A DNA stretch of 64,000 bases, taken from assembly GCA_040387475.1 (NCBI GenBank), contig JAZKDT010000017.1:1-64000 (forward strand). Reading direction: 5' to 3'. The stretch comes from UBA4416 sp040387475 (GTDB lineage Bacteria > Bacteroidota > Bacteroidia > B-17B0 > Aurantibacillaceae). This document shows positions 7,945 through 16,390 of this stretch, one piece after another (position 1 is the first letter of the stretch; the number at the start of each line of letters is the position of its first letter). The notes beneath the pieces are model-generated. The model was not told where the DNA came from. It ran no database searches and saw only the letters and a program-made list of their open reading frames with translations. The position numbers and the translations under genes are program-made.

Positions 7945-10900
7945 ATGAAAAAGCTGCCTTTAAAATTATACGTTATTTTTATAAGTGGTCTTTTTTGTGC
8001 GCTTTTCTCTTATTTCCTTTCGCAGCATAATACAAAAACCACACAGGAATTAGCGCAGGATGCCGAAAAAAAGCTGCAGGTAAAAGAAGAACTGGCAAAA
8101 ACACACCTCGATCGCCTGGCAGAGGCTTTAACCATCAACACGCCCAGCCAACTTTTTGTTACATACAATGGCGTTATTGCCGATCTCTATAAAAACGAAG
8201 GCATTGCTGTGTACGTGTATTATAACGATAGCTTATGCTTTTGGTCAGATAACCAACCGGCGCTCGACCTGAATGCCTATACCAACGAAACCGATGTGCA
8301 GCTGATAAAAGTCAGGAATGGTTGGTATGAATACATCGAGAAAAAAAATAGCGTTCGCGATAATTACACCTTAGTAGCCCTCATTTCTATTAAGCCCGAA
8401 TACGATTTTGAGAACCGCTACCTCAATAACAACTTCAGTAAATGGACTGGCCTGCCCGAGAGCACCAAGTTAATTACACCGGTTAACTATCTGCCGCACG
8501 CGGTTAAATCAAAATTTGGCCCGCCTTTATTTGAAGTGTACCGTAGCGAGGGCCTTTATCGTAGCAAAATTGTAAATACCTACACCTGTTTATTATACAT
8601 CCTGGCTTCCCTCTGCTTTTTAGGAGCGCTTTTTTTGTTTTTGAAAAACAGCATTAAAAATGGCGCTTTATTTATAGTAGTTTTTGGAGCAGCCTGTTTG
8701 TTGGTGCGCACCATCATGATCTGGTTTAAGTTGCCTTCGGCTTTTTACAATGCCAGTTTGTACGACGCCAAAGTGTTTGCCGACGCTTCTTCTTTTTATT
8801 TCTCTTACCTGGGAGATATATTAATTAATAGCGGAGTGATGTTCCTCATGTCTGCTCTCATCTATAAAAATCACGATCGTTTATTTAAAAGTAAAAGTTT
8901 AAAGGTGGCTACACTGATCGCGAGCCTCGTTTTCATCTTTATGTTTTCGTTCAGAATACGGTTATTGATATTTAGTTTAGTCAATAACTCAACCATATCT
9001 TATAATATCAATGAGTTATTCAGTTTTAGCGGCTATAGCCTGGTGGGTATTTTATCTATCGGGTTATTGTTATACGCGTTTTATTTATGTCTCGAAAAGC
9101 TCATCCTTTTACACATTCACTCTAAACATTTTCGCGGCACACTTATCTTCTTTTTAATTGCCGGCCTCTCAACCGCGGTGGTTTTAAGTAAATCCCAACA
9201 GGTGCCTGTTTTTGAATACACCTGGCCCTTACTACTCATTCTCATTTCTTATTTATCGCGTCGGTTTAAAGCGTCTTACAATTTTATTAATGTGGGCCTC
9301 ATCGTGCTGGTTAATACCTTCATCGTATCTACCTTGTTTAGCAACTACGAGCAGCGCAATAAAGTTCAAACCTACGAGGCATTGTCGTTAAGCCTTACAG
9401 ATAAGCAGGATGTGGTGGCCGAGAATGAATTCAATAAGATCAGCGCCGCCATTAAATCGGATGGCCAGCTCAAAAATTTATTATCGCTGTTGCCTTTAAG
9501 TAACGAACAGATTGAACAAAGTTTAAGGCAGCGAAATTTCAGCGGGTATTTTGAACGGTATGAGATTGTAATGTCCTTATTTAAAAATGATTGCACACCT
9601 GTTTTCATACACTTAAATCCTGTTTACCTGGATGAGGATTATTTTAAGGAGCAGATAGAAAAATCAGGATTTCAAACTATTTGCGACGACTTATATTTTA
9701 TCGACCGTAAAAAGTCGGTGAGATACATTGCTAAAATTGATATTGAAGACGTTAATAAAAATCCCGGAAAAACATTTCACCTTTTTCTCCAATTAGAGCC
9801 TAAACTGGCAGTAAACCTGGGAGCCTTTCCCGATCTGCTGCTCGATAAATCGTTAGAAAATAAACTGGAAACCAAGCAGATCTCTTATGCGGTTTACGAA
9901 TCCAATAAATTACTGAACACCTTTGGCGAATACCAGTATCCCCTGTTTATAAAGAACAATACCTTCAAATTACCTACCAACGATGCTTACGAGCATTTTG
10001 TTTATCCGGCAAAAAATAACCGGTCCATTGTTATTACCGATAAAGCCTTTGGTGTGTGGGGACGCTTCACTTCTAATTCCTATTTGTTTATTTTCTTTTC
10101 GGTAGTGGTTATTTTCAGCGTCTGGATCAATACGCTGGTTATCAAACGCAGCGAACGGCTCAGCTCCTTAAATAACCGCATCCAGTTTATTTTGGTTTCC
10201 ATTGTTGTACTGTCGCTTGCGGGCGTGGTGGTTGGTACCGTGTTTGTGGTGACTTCACAGTTTGAGTTAAAAAATGAAAAAGACCTTGTTTTAAAATCAC
10301 AATCCGTTTTAAAAGAATTGCAGCAAACCGTTGGTCAGCAAGACGTGCTGGAAGCCACGTATAAAGATAATACCACTTACCGTTTAAAGCGCCTGGCGCA
10401 ATTGTTTGGCAGTGACATCTCGCTGTTCAATAAAAAAGGAATATTATATGCCACATCGCAACCTGCCATATATGAGCAGGGATTAGTTTCTAAGGTAATG
10501 AACCCATTGGCTTACATGAGCTTTAGCAGGGGTATCAGGGCAAATTACTCCCAAAAAGAAAACATCGGCTCACTCAATTATCTATCGGCTTATATTCCGT
10601 TTTATAACCAAAATGATAAACTGCTGGGCTACATCAATCTCCCGTATTTTGCGAGGCAAAAAGATCTTGAAAAAGAATTAACGGCCTACTTAACAACCTT
10701 AATTAATATCTACACCATTTTATTTGTCATTACCACCCTGATAGCGTTATTAGTTTCTAATTTACTCACAAAGCCACTGAGAATTATTAAGCAGCAAATT
10801 TCAAATATCCAGTTTGGTAAATTCAATGAAGCGCTCAAGTGGCAATCAAAAGATGAGATTGGTAATTTGGTGGCCGAGTATAATAACATGCTTATTAAGC

Positions 10901-11610
10901 TCGAAAAGAGTTCGGAGTTATTGGCACAATCTGAGCGGGAAAGTGCCTGGCGCGAAATGGCCAAGCAGGTGGCCCACGAAATTAAAAATCCGTTAACGCC
11001 CATGAAACTTAACATTCAGCATTTGCAACGCGTAGTTGAAACCCATCCGGATGATATCAACGACCGCGTGAATAAAGTTTCTAAAATGCTGATCGAACAA
11101 ATAGATACGCTTTCACACATCGCTACCGAGTTTTCAAACTTTGCCAAACTTCCTACAACCAATTTGGAAATCGTTAATTTATCCGACATACTTCAAAATG
11201 TAACCGATCTGTTTCAGCAAAATACAGAATGCGAGATCGTTTTAGAGGCTCCTGCCGGTATGCGTATTATGGCTGATAGAGAGCAATGCTTGCGGATATT
11301 CACCAACCTCTTAAAAAATGCAGAGCAATCTATTCCCGAAAGTCGCAAAGGCCGCATCGAAGTGTCGGCTTTTATAAAAGATAATTATGTGACCGTGCAT
11401 GTAAAAGATAACGGTTGCGGTATTGCTGAGGAATTACAACACCGCTTGTTCATTCCAAACTTCACTACTAAAACTACCGGCACCGGATTAGGTTTGGCTA
11501 TGGTAAAAAATTCGGTGGTATCCTTTAACGGCATTATTTCATTTGAAACGGATGTGAATCACGGAACAACATTTAGTTTGGTTTTTCCGGTTGTGAACCC
11601 AATGCTTTAA
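7945..11610 (+). CDS. Large membrane sensor histidine kinase, NtrY-like
   Basis: This 1221-aa kinase autophosphorylates on His and signals to a response regulator that is not encoded nearby. The N-terminus has a signal-anchor helix (about 7-24) and an extracytoplasmic sensor region, then six or more helices (about 215-470). A second periplasmic sensor region follows, then helices near 715-735 and 750-775, and a third sensor region. Next are a helix at about 915-935, HAMP (about 935-990), HisKA with phospho-acceptor H1011 in AHEIKNPLTP, and HATPase (about 1110-1218) with DNGCGI and GTGLGLAM boxes. The HEIKNPLTP signature is typical of NtrY/PAS-type kinases. The three-part sensor is much larger than usual. 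The last 59 bp of the gene are repeated just downstream (see 11552-11723). Confidence 0.92.
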   Translation: MKKLPLKLYVIFISGLFCALFSYFLSQHNTKTTQELAQDAEKKLQVKEELAKTHLDRLAEALTINTPSQLFVTYNGVIADLYKNEGIAVYVYYNDSLCFWSDNQPALDLNAYTNETDVQLIKVRNGWYEYIEKKNSVRDNYTLVALISIKPEYDFENRYLNNNFSKWTGLPESTKLITPVNYLPHAVKSKFGPPLFEVYRSEGLYRSKIVNTYTCLLYILASLCFLGALFLFLKNSIKNGALFIVVFGAACLLVRTIMIWFKLPSAFYNASLYDAKVFADASSFYFSYLGDILINSGVMFLMSALIYKNHDRLFKSKSLKVATLIASLVFIFMFSFRIRLLIFSLVNNSTISYNINELFSFSGYSLVGILSIGLLLYAFYLCLEKLILLHIHSKHFRGTLIFFLIAGLSTAVVLSKSQQVPVFEYTWPLLLILISYLSRRFKASYNFINVGLIVLVNTFIVSTLFSNYEQRNKVQTYEALSLSLTDKQDVVAENEFNKISAAIKSDGQLKNLLSLLPLSNEQIEQSLRQRNFSGYFERYEIVMSLFKNDCTPVFIHLNPVYLDEDYFKEQIEKSGFQTICDDLYFIDRKKSVRYIAKIDIEDVNKNPGKTFHLFLQLEPKLAVNLGAFPDLLLDKSLENKLETKQISYAVYESNKLLNTFGEYQYPLFIKNNTFKLPTNDAYEHFVYPAKNNRSIVITDKAFGVWGRFTSNSYLFIFFSVVVIFSVWINTLVIKRSERLSSLNNRIQFILVSIVVLSLAGVVVGTVFVVTSQFELKNEKDLVLKSQSVLKELQQTVGQQDVLEATYKDNTTYRLKRLAQLFGSDISLFNKKGILYATSQPAIYEQGLVSKVMNPLAYMSFSRGIRANYSQKENIGSLNYLSAYIPFYNQNDKLLGYINLPYFARQKDLEKELTAYLTTLINIYTILFVITTLIALLVSNLLTKPLRIIKQQISNIQFGKFNEALKWQSKDEIGNLVAEYNNMLIKLEKSSELLAQSERESAWREMAKQVAHEIKNPLTPMKLNIQHLQRVVETHPDDINDRVNKVSKMLIEQIDTLSHIATEFSNFAKLPTTNLEIVNLSDILQNVTDLFQQNTECEIVLEAPAGMRIMADREQCLRIFTNLLKNAEQSIPESRKGRIEVSAFIKDNYVTVHVKDNGCGIAEELQHRLFIPNFTTKTTGTGLGLAMVKNSVVSFNGIISFETDVNHGTTFSLVFPVVNPML

Positions 11611-11723
11611 TTTTGATCTTAGATTAAGCTGTCCCTATGTGAATCACGGAACAACATTTAGTTTGGTTTTTCCGGTTGTGAATCCAATGCTTTAATAGTT
11701 TGATCTTAGGTTGAGCTGTCACG
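11552..11723 (+). repeat. 85-bp imperfect tandem duplication of the kinase 3' end
   Basis: Copy 1 (11552-11636) contains the last 19 codons and stop of the sensor kinase plus 26 bp. Copy 2 (11637-about 11723) repeats this, including the stop codon, with a few substitutions and a 2-bp insertion after CTTTAA. Copy 2 has no start or promoter of its own and is non-coding debris. It looks like a recent replication-slippage or unequal-recombination product. Confidence 0.85.
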
Positions 11724-11783
11724 TCGGGCACGGCAAAAGTTCAGTGAACTTTTGAGCGGGATAGTGCGAGAGTGGAAGCGTTC
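11715..11783 (+). repeat. Intergenic hairpin repeat, variant copy C
   Basis: Begins GCTGTCACGTCGGGCACGG and ends GTGGAAGCGTTCC, matching the ends of copies A/B. The central hairpin differs: CAAAAGTTCA-G-TGAACTTTTG at 11734-11754 is a perfect 10-bp palindrome. It directly follows, and slightly overlaps, the duplicated kinase tail, suggesting the repeat and the duplication arose together or share a hotspot. Confidence 0.55.
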
Positions 11784-11855
11784 CAAATGGATAGCTCGCT
11801 TTTTTCCATTACTCTCAACTGACATTCAAAGCAATATATTCATTTAACTTATCCT

Positions 11856-13949
11856 TTAAAGCTTTTTTAAAACTTTTGTATGAGCATTAAACAAAAATAT
11901 CCCGTCTGTTTTTTTGCAATAAAATAAATGCGGGGCAATCTGTTCAATGGTGATATATTCTGTGTTCAATAGCACATCTCCTTTGTTATTGATCATTCCT
12001 CTTAATTCAAACAGGGATGTTTTGTAATAAGGCCCCAACAGGTTATCCGATATAAAGCCATCCTTGAGCGTGTATACAGGTTTGCCCTGTGTATTGATGA
12101 GCTGGCTCACACCTTTTTTTGAAACTATCGCGATGTCATTTTTGAAATCATCGGCACTGTCAAATTCAACAGGCGTTACTGCTTTTAGTTTCCGGTCCAC
12201 ATATCCAAACTTATTATTTTTCTGAATGCGAATGATCCCGTTCTTAGCAAAAAACAAATTGGAGTAGGTGTTAAAATTAATGCTGTATCTGCCATTGGCA
12301 TCCACTAATGCAACTTCCTCATTTTTGACCAGCTTAAAGTAAGTGCCATTGGTATAATAATAAGGCTCAAAGGCAGGGTCGTAATCATAATCAACCGCAG
12401 TAACAAAGCATTTGTCTTTAGAATTAAAAAAACCGTACAGATTTTTTTTCACCACTAAGTAAATTTCGCCGGTACAATGCGCAATATAATCATACTCCGT
12501 TGGTAAAATAAGCTGTTCGTTTACGGTCATTAATCCAAACTGGTTTGTTTTTTTTACAATCGCAATAGCATTGGTGTCCACATCCGATATCCAGTCCCAG
12601 TTGGCTTGTAACAGCCTGTTAGTTACATCTACTAAACCATATTGCGCAGCAAGGTAATAGGCGTAACCGTTTTTAAAATTGCCCAGTTTCTTATATGAGA
12701 AGGGAATTACAATTTCTCCCTTGGCATTGATAGCTCCGTAAAGATTATTGGATTTGCTAACATATAATTTTTCGGAAGATTCACTGATGTCCTGGTATCC
12801 TTTAGATATAAATTGTCCGGAACGGTTGATCATAAAATACAGGTTATCTTTTTTTACAATGGCCACTCCGTCTTTATAGCTTTCGGCTTCCTCAAAATAA
12901 TGACCGGATACTTTTTGTCCCTCCTTGTTGATATAAAAGCAGCTGTCATTTTTACATACCGATGCGAATCCTTCGCTAAAGTCGGCAGCATCATCGTACT
13001 GCGGTTCAATAATCCAGTGGCCGAGGGTATCAATAAAACCAAATTTATCCGCCGTGTTTTTTAAGGGGATCAAAACATGTTGTGATAAGGCAATTTCTTT
13101 CAGGATCGTTTCATTAAAAGGATAATCGGGGTATTTATTTAAAAAGCCCGTCAACTCTTCTTTGCTGTAAGATTTAACGGATGTACTGTACAATAGTTTC
13201 CAGGCTGTTTCGCGTGTAAGATCGGTGCTGTAACGTTTAATGAAATTATAAATGCTGTCGGACGAATGTAACGCTTGAACCAGATAGAACAGGTTAGTTT
13301 CGGCCATGGCTACATTTGGATTGGTTGGAAATTGCCTGATGAATAACTGGTACTGATGCATTGTTTTTTGAGGAATGCGCTCCATATACTGATAATCAAA
13401 AAATAGTTTTTTTGCTTTTGCATATAAGCCGCTTTGTGGAAAACGCAGCAGCAGTTGGGCCATACTGTCGCTCGACTGTGTGGCTAAGGCATTGCTCAGG
13501 TAAATGCCGTCACGCTTATAAAAAGCGTTTTCCCGTAGCAGGCTGTCGGCAAAATAAAAATGCGTTAAAAAATAATTCAGGGCTTCAACCTTCGTTTGGC
13601 TGCCGTATGTTTCAAAACCTTTTTGTCCGATACGGAGTGCGAGTTCCTGTATCGTTTCCCGGTTGATATGATACAATGAGTAAGTGGCGCTATCTTTAAA
13701 CTGTTTTTGGCTGAGGGAAATATATTTTGCAGCACTGTCAATATTTGAAAACGGATTATCTGTTCTGAAATATAGGGTAGCTAAACCAAAAGAAGATTCA
13801 GCAGGATATTTCGGGAGCGATTTATAGAACAATTGTTTTGCTTTAAAATAGTCGAACATGGAAAGTGCTTCAAAAGCATCAGGAATTTTACCTGCCTGCG
13901 CTCCCAATCCAAAACATATTATTAAAATGATCGCTATTTTTCTCATCAA
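11856..13949 (-). CDS. Exported WG-repeat protein
   Basis: A 697-aa protein with a signal peptide (MMRKIAIILIICFGLGAQA). Residues about 25-250 are helical, with TPR-like tool-repeat spacing. From about 290 onward there are tandem WG beta-repeats, recognisable as F-G-F/Y-I-D/N...G...I.P.YD.a..F..G.A.V (for example KFGFIDTLGHWIIEPQYDD), in at least eight copies. WG-repeat proteins are common in Bacteroidota and are thought to form beta-structured binding surfaces; no enzymatic activity is known. It is transcribed alone, divergently from the small gene at 13993. Two consecutive Met codons allow a start one codon later. Location is probably periplasm or outer surface, without a T9SS tail. Confidence 0.8.
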   Translation of the reverse strand: MMRKIAIILIICFGLGAQAGKIPDAFEALSMFDYFKAKQLFYKSLPKYPAESSFGLATLYFRTDNPFSNIDSAAKYISLSQKQFKDSATYSLYHINRETIQELALRIGQKGFETYGSQTKVEALNYFLTHFYFADSLLRENAFYKRDGIYLSNALATQSSDSMAQLLLRFPQSGLYAKAKKLFFDYQYMERIPQKTMHQYQLFIRQFPTNPNVAMAETNLFYLVQALHSSDSIYNFIKRYSTDLTRETAWKLLYSTSVKSYSKEELTGFLNKYPDYPFNETILKEIALSQHVLIPLKNTADKFGFIDTLGHWIIEPQYDDAADFSEGFASVCKNDSCFYINKEGQKVSGHYFEEAESYKDGVAIVKKDNLYFMINRSGQFISKGYQDISESSEKLYVSKSNNLYGAINAKGEIVIPFSYKKLGNFKNGYAYYLAAQYGLVDVTNRLLQANWDWISDVDTNAIAIVKKTNQFGLMTVNEQLILPTEYDYIAHCTGEIYLVVKKNLYGFFNSKDKCFVTAVDYDYDPAFEPYYYTNGTYFKLVKNEEVALVDANGRYSINFNTYSNLFFAKNGIIRIQKNNKFGYVDRKLKAVTPVEFDSADDFKNDIAIVSKKGVSQLINTQGKPVYTLKDGFISDNLLGPYYKTSLFELRGMINNKGDVLLNTEYITIEQIAPHLFYCKKTDGIFLFNAHTKVLKKL

Positions 13950-13992
13950 TTGCCCGTAAAATTATAAATTGCACCCAAAATATATTGAAAAG

Positions 13993-14184
13993 ATGTTGAC
14001 AACCGGTAAAATAATATTCGCTTCTGTTTTTGTGGTGGTTTTTGTACTGGGAATGCTCTGGTCCTATAAAAAGGACAGCTTTACTACAAAAATGCATTTT
14101 AAAGGCGCTTCCAAAATACTGTGGATTACCCTTTTTTTACTGTTATTGTTGGTATTATATGTTAAAATGCGGCATCTGGGTTAA
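13993..14184 (+). CDS. Small two-helix membrane protein, function unknown
   Basis: A 63-aa protein from ATG 13993 (MLTTGKIIFASVFVVVFV); an upstream in-frame ATG at 13969 would place charged residues before the first helix and is less likely. Two hydrophobic helices (about 6-22 and 42-59) flank a basic loop (SYKKDSFTTKMHFKG). Short proteins of this shape, starting TGKIIF and carrying a W-S-Y-K/R-K-D motif after helix 1, occur widely in Flavobacteriia, but no function is known to me. It starts 43 bp from the divergent WG-repeat gene and precedes the exported protein at 14252. Confidence 0.65.
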   Translation: MLTTGKIIFASVFVVVFVLGMLWSYKKDSFTTKMHFKGASKILWITLFLLLLLVLYVKMRHLG

Positions 14185-14251
14185 ATTGTGCTTCTTTTTT
14201 ACCTATTTTTACTTGCAGTAATATTTAACATCTTAATAACCTAATTTTTAA

Positions 14252-15061
14252 ATGAAAAGCTTATTTTTTCTTTTTTCCTTAGTTTTATCAGTATATAATT
14301 TAAAAGCGAGTGATGCAAAGGCAAGTGCAAGCGTGCTTATTGTAGAAGGTAAGTTTCAGAACAGAAATATTTATATTCAAAATTCGTTTGGAGACAATGG
14401 CGTAGGTTTTTGCGCTACCGAAATCAAAGTAAACGGCAAAATCACTACCGATGATGTAAACTCATCAGCATTTGAAATTGATCTGGCTGCTATGAATATC
14501 AAACCCGGACAAAAGGTTGTTATTGAAATCAGTCATAAAAGTGATTGTATGCCGGTTGTGTTAAACCCGGAAGTATTGAAGCCTCGTCCCACTTTTGAAG
14601 TGGTAAGTATGAACATTAATTCTGCCGGTATTTTAAAATGGACCTCTAAAAACGAAAGCGGCCCTTTACCTTATGTTGTTGAGCAATTCAAATGGAACAA
14701 ATGGGTATATGTTGGCGAAGTGCAGGGATTAGGAAATCCTGACAACCATGATTATTCTTTTCAGGTTGCTACACACAGCGGTGAAAATAAATTCAGGATA
14801 AAACAAGTAGGTATGGCTACCACGCCAAAAGTTTCTTCGGCTGTTATCGTCAATTCGTTAGTTGACAAACCGTATTTTATGATCACCAAAGACAATAAAT
14901 TTATTCAGTTTACCATCGAGACAGCTTACGAAGTATATGATTCTTTTGGTACGGTTGTGAAAAAAGGATTTGGTAAAGAAACGGATATTAAAAATCTAGG
15001 GAAGGGCAAATACTATTTATGCTACGACAATCAGGTAGCAGAGTTTGATAAGAAGAAATAA
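14252..15061 (+). CDS. Exported protein of unknown function
   Basis: A 269-aa protein with a signal peptide ending near NLKA (residues 1-19). The rest is predicted beta-rich. Residues about 25-100 carry a motif around SFGDNGVGFCATEIKVNGK. The region about 108-200 looks FN3-like (ILKWTSKNESGPLPYVVEQ ... ENKFRIKQVG). The C-terminal 60 residues (YEVYDSFGTVVKKGFGKETD...GKYYLCYD) resemble a T9SS-type sorting tail in pattern but are too weak to call. I do not recognise the family beyond this. It is followed by a clear terminator at 15082-15115. Confidence 0.7.
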   Translation: MKSLFFLFSLVLSVYNLKASDAKASASVLIVEGKFQNRNIYIQNSFGDNGVGFCATEIKVNGKITTDDVNSSAFEIDLAAMNIKPGQKVVIEISHKSDCMPVVLNPEVLKPRPTFEVVSMNINSAGILKWTSKNESGPLPYVVEQFKWNKWVYVGEVQGLGNPDNHDYSFQVATHSGENKFRIKQVGMATTPKVSSAVIVNSLVDKPYFMITKDNKFIQFTIETAYEVYDSFGTVVKKGFGKETDIKNLGKGKYYLCYDNQVAEFDKKK

Positions 15062-15081
15062 TCTGAAAGCATATTATTATT

Positions 15082-15115
15082 TAAAAAAGCCGTTACTGAT
15101 GTAGCGGCTTTTTTT
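15082..15115 (+). terminator. Rho-independent terminator
   Basis: AAAAAAGCCGTTAC-TGA-TGTAGCGGCTTTTTTT hairpin, 20 bp after the stop of the 269-aa gene. Confidence 0.88.
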
Positions 15116-15200
15116 GTAAGAATTATATGTTGTCAGTGCGGGTGATTTTTTTGTCTGCCTCCTACAATCACACCTTGGCGTGAGTACCGAGAACTCTTTA

Positions 15201-15254
15201 GAACGCTTCCCGATACACATTTGCAAAAGGCAGGCAAATGTTACTCGAAGTGAC
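15201..15254 (-). repeat. Intergenic hairpin repeat, copy B (inverted)
   Basis: Read on the minus strand it gives TGTCACTTCGAGTAACATTT, then a loop, then GCAAATGTGTATCGGGAAG. It matches copy A at 7804-7858 but in opposite orientation. The stem is longer here (ACATTTGC/GCAAATGT, 8 bp). It is followed by GAACTC/GAGTAC-type inverted sequence at 15182-15196. It lies between convergent genes. Confidence 0.75.
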
Positions 15255-15276
15255 ATATCGATGTTGTGTCTTTGTA

Positions 15277-16302
15277 TTAAAACCTCAGTCCCATTCCAAA
15301 CTCTAACCAGTTACTAAATAAACGGATTCTGGATTCTTTGATAGGGATGGTATTGAATTCGGTAGCATAAATAAGATTCGCAAAAAAATGATCACCATTA
15401 TAACCCAGTTGTGATTTGTAAGAAGCATAGGTTGGGTAATTGATCCATAAGCGGTGTTTATTGGTTTGCTCATAGCTCTGGATCTGAAAACCAGTTCCGG
15501 CGATGACAACATTTGTAAAATGAAATTTTTTGTAAACAAGCTGATAGCCAAAACCTAAGTAAAGAATGGAGCTTGTAAAGTTACCATACATTAATTTATC
15601 GAGGTTGGGATATAAATAACCTTGCGAAGGCGGCACAAAACTGGTATCAGCTTCAATGCGCTGATAACGTTCCGAAATCCCCATCAAAAACGAACCGGCA
15701 CTTTTCTTTTGTCGCTCGCCTTGCGAAAACGCTGCGTTCATTGAAAAATTCTTGTTAAAATTAAATCCTAAGTTCAAGCCTCCTTCAATGATCCGTAGCC
15801 CCGGCGATTTGGGATAGCCCAGCGAATCTTTGTTCCAACCCGGATAATAGGCTTCGTAATCTTTTAAATAAAAGCCTTTATAATCCCTGTAAAATATTCC
15901 CCAGTTCACAACGCGACCCAAAATATTAATATTGATATTTCTGAATTTGGTATCTCCGTAGGTTTTCTTTAACTGCTCGCTGGCCGGCAGTTGTATCGCT
16001 GCCGATATATATACTTTTTTGATCTTTAAAGATAGTCCTACTACACCGGGCATGGCAGGTTTGTATTTAAACTTCTCGCCTTTACCAAATAAGCGGTTAC
16101 TCACGTTAATAGATACTTCGGGATACACAAAACGCGGTCGGATCAGGAAATTCTTTGGGAAGACCTCAATGTTTTCAGGTATTTCCTTTACTTTTTTTTC
16201 CTTTGGCTTCTTTTCTTTGGGAGATTTATCTTTTTTATCCTGCGCAACGCCTGAAAGACTTATAAGTAGTAAAAAAAGCGTTATCAGTGGTTTAAGTGTC
16301 AT
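15277..16302 (-). CDS. DUF4421-like exported/outer-membrane protein
   Basis: A 341-aa protein with a signal peptide (residues 1-20, ending SGVAQ). A Lys/Pro-rich linker at about 21-42 (KDKSPKEKKPKEKK) precedes a beta-rich body with FLIRPRFVYPEVSINVSN at its start and many amphipathic strands (LGFNFNKNFSMNAAFSQ), ending in GLRF, a terminal Phe typical of outer-membrane beta-barrels. I assign it to DUF4421 by pattern. The function is unknown and presumably outer-membrane. A -7 element at 16308-16315 lies only five bases before the ATG, implying a leaderless or near-leaderless mRNA. It is divergent from the GT2 gene. Confidence 0.65.
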   Translation of the reverse strand: MTLKPLITLFLLLISLSGVAQDKKDKSPKEKKPKEKKVKEIPENIEVFPKNFLIRPRFVYPEVSINVSNRLFGKGEKFKYKPAMPGVVGLSLKIKKVYISAAIQLPASEQLKKTYGDTKFRNININILGRVVNWGIFYRDYKGFYLKDYEAYYPGWNKDSLGYPKSPGLRIIEGGLNLGFNFNKNFSMNAAFSQGERQKKSAGSFLMGISERYQRIEADTSFVPPSQGYLYPNLDKLMYGNFTSSILYLGFGYQLVYKKFHFTNVVIAGTGFQIQSYEQTNKHRLWINYPTYASYKSQLGYNGDHFFANLIYATEFNTIPIKESRIRLFSNWLEFGMGLRF

Positions 16303-16307
16303 TGGCG

Positions 16308-16315
16308 CAAACTTA
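16308..16315 (-). promoter_or_regulatory. Bacteroidota -7 element, leaderless start
   Basis: TAAGTTTG on the minus strand matches TAnnTTTG and ends five bases before the ATG of the DUF4421-like gene. Confidence 0.5.
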
Positions 16316-16372
16316 AATATAAAATTTAAACAGGCTCCTATTCAAAAGGCGATTTTTACCACTATTATTTTT

Positions 16373-16380
16373 TATTTTTG
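16373..16380 (+). promoter_or_regulatory. Bacteroidota -7 element of the GT2-DUF2062 gene
   Basis: TATTTTTG matches TAnnTTTG and lies ten bases before the ATG at 16391. This supports that start over the long upstream reading frame. Confidence 0.5.
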
Positions 16381-16390
16381 CACTCCAATT

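Noticed and set aside
7712..7946. Two minus-strand ORFs of 61 and 65 aa
   Set aside because: Both run through the hairpin repeat copy A between divergent genes and show no coding pattern.
16019..16390. 124-codon N-terminal extension of the GT2 gene
   Set aside because: It is antisense to the DUF4421-like gene and a good promoter and start lie at 16373-16391.
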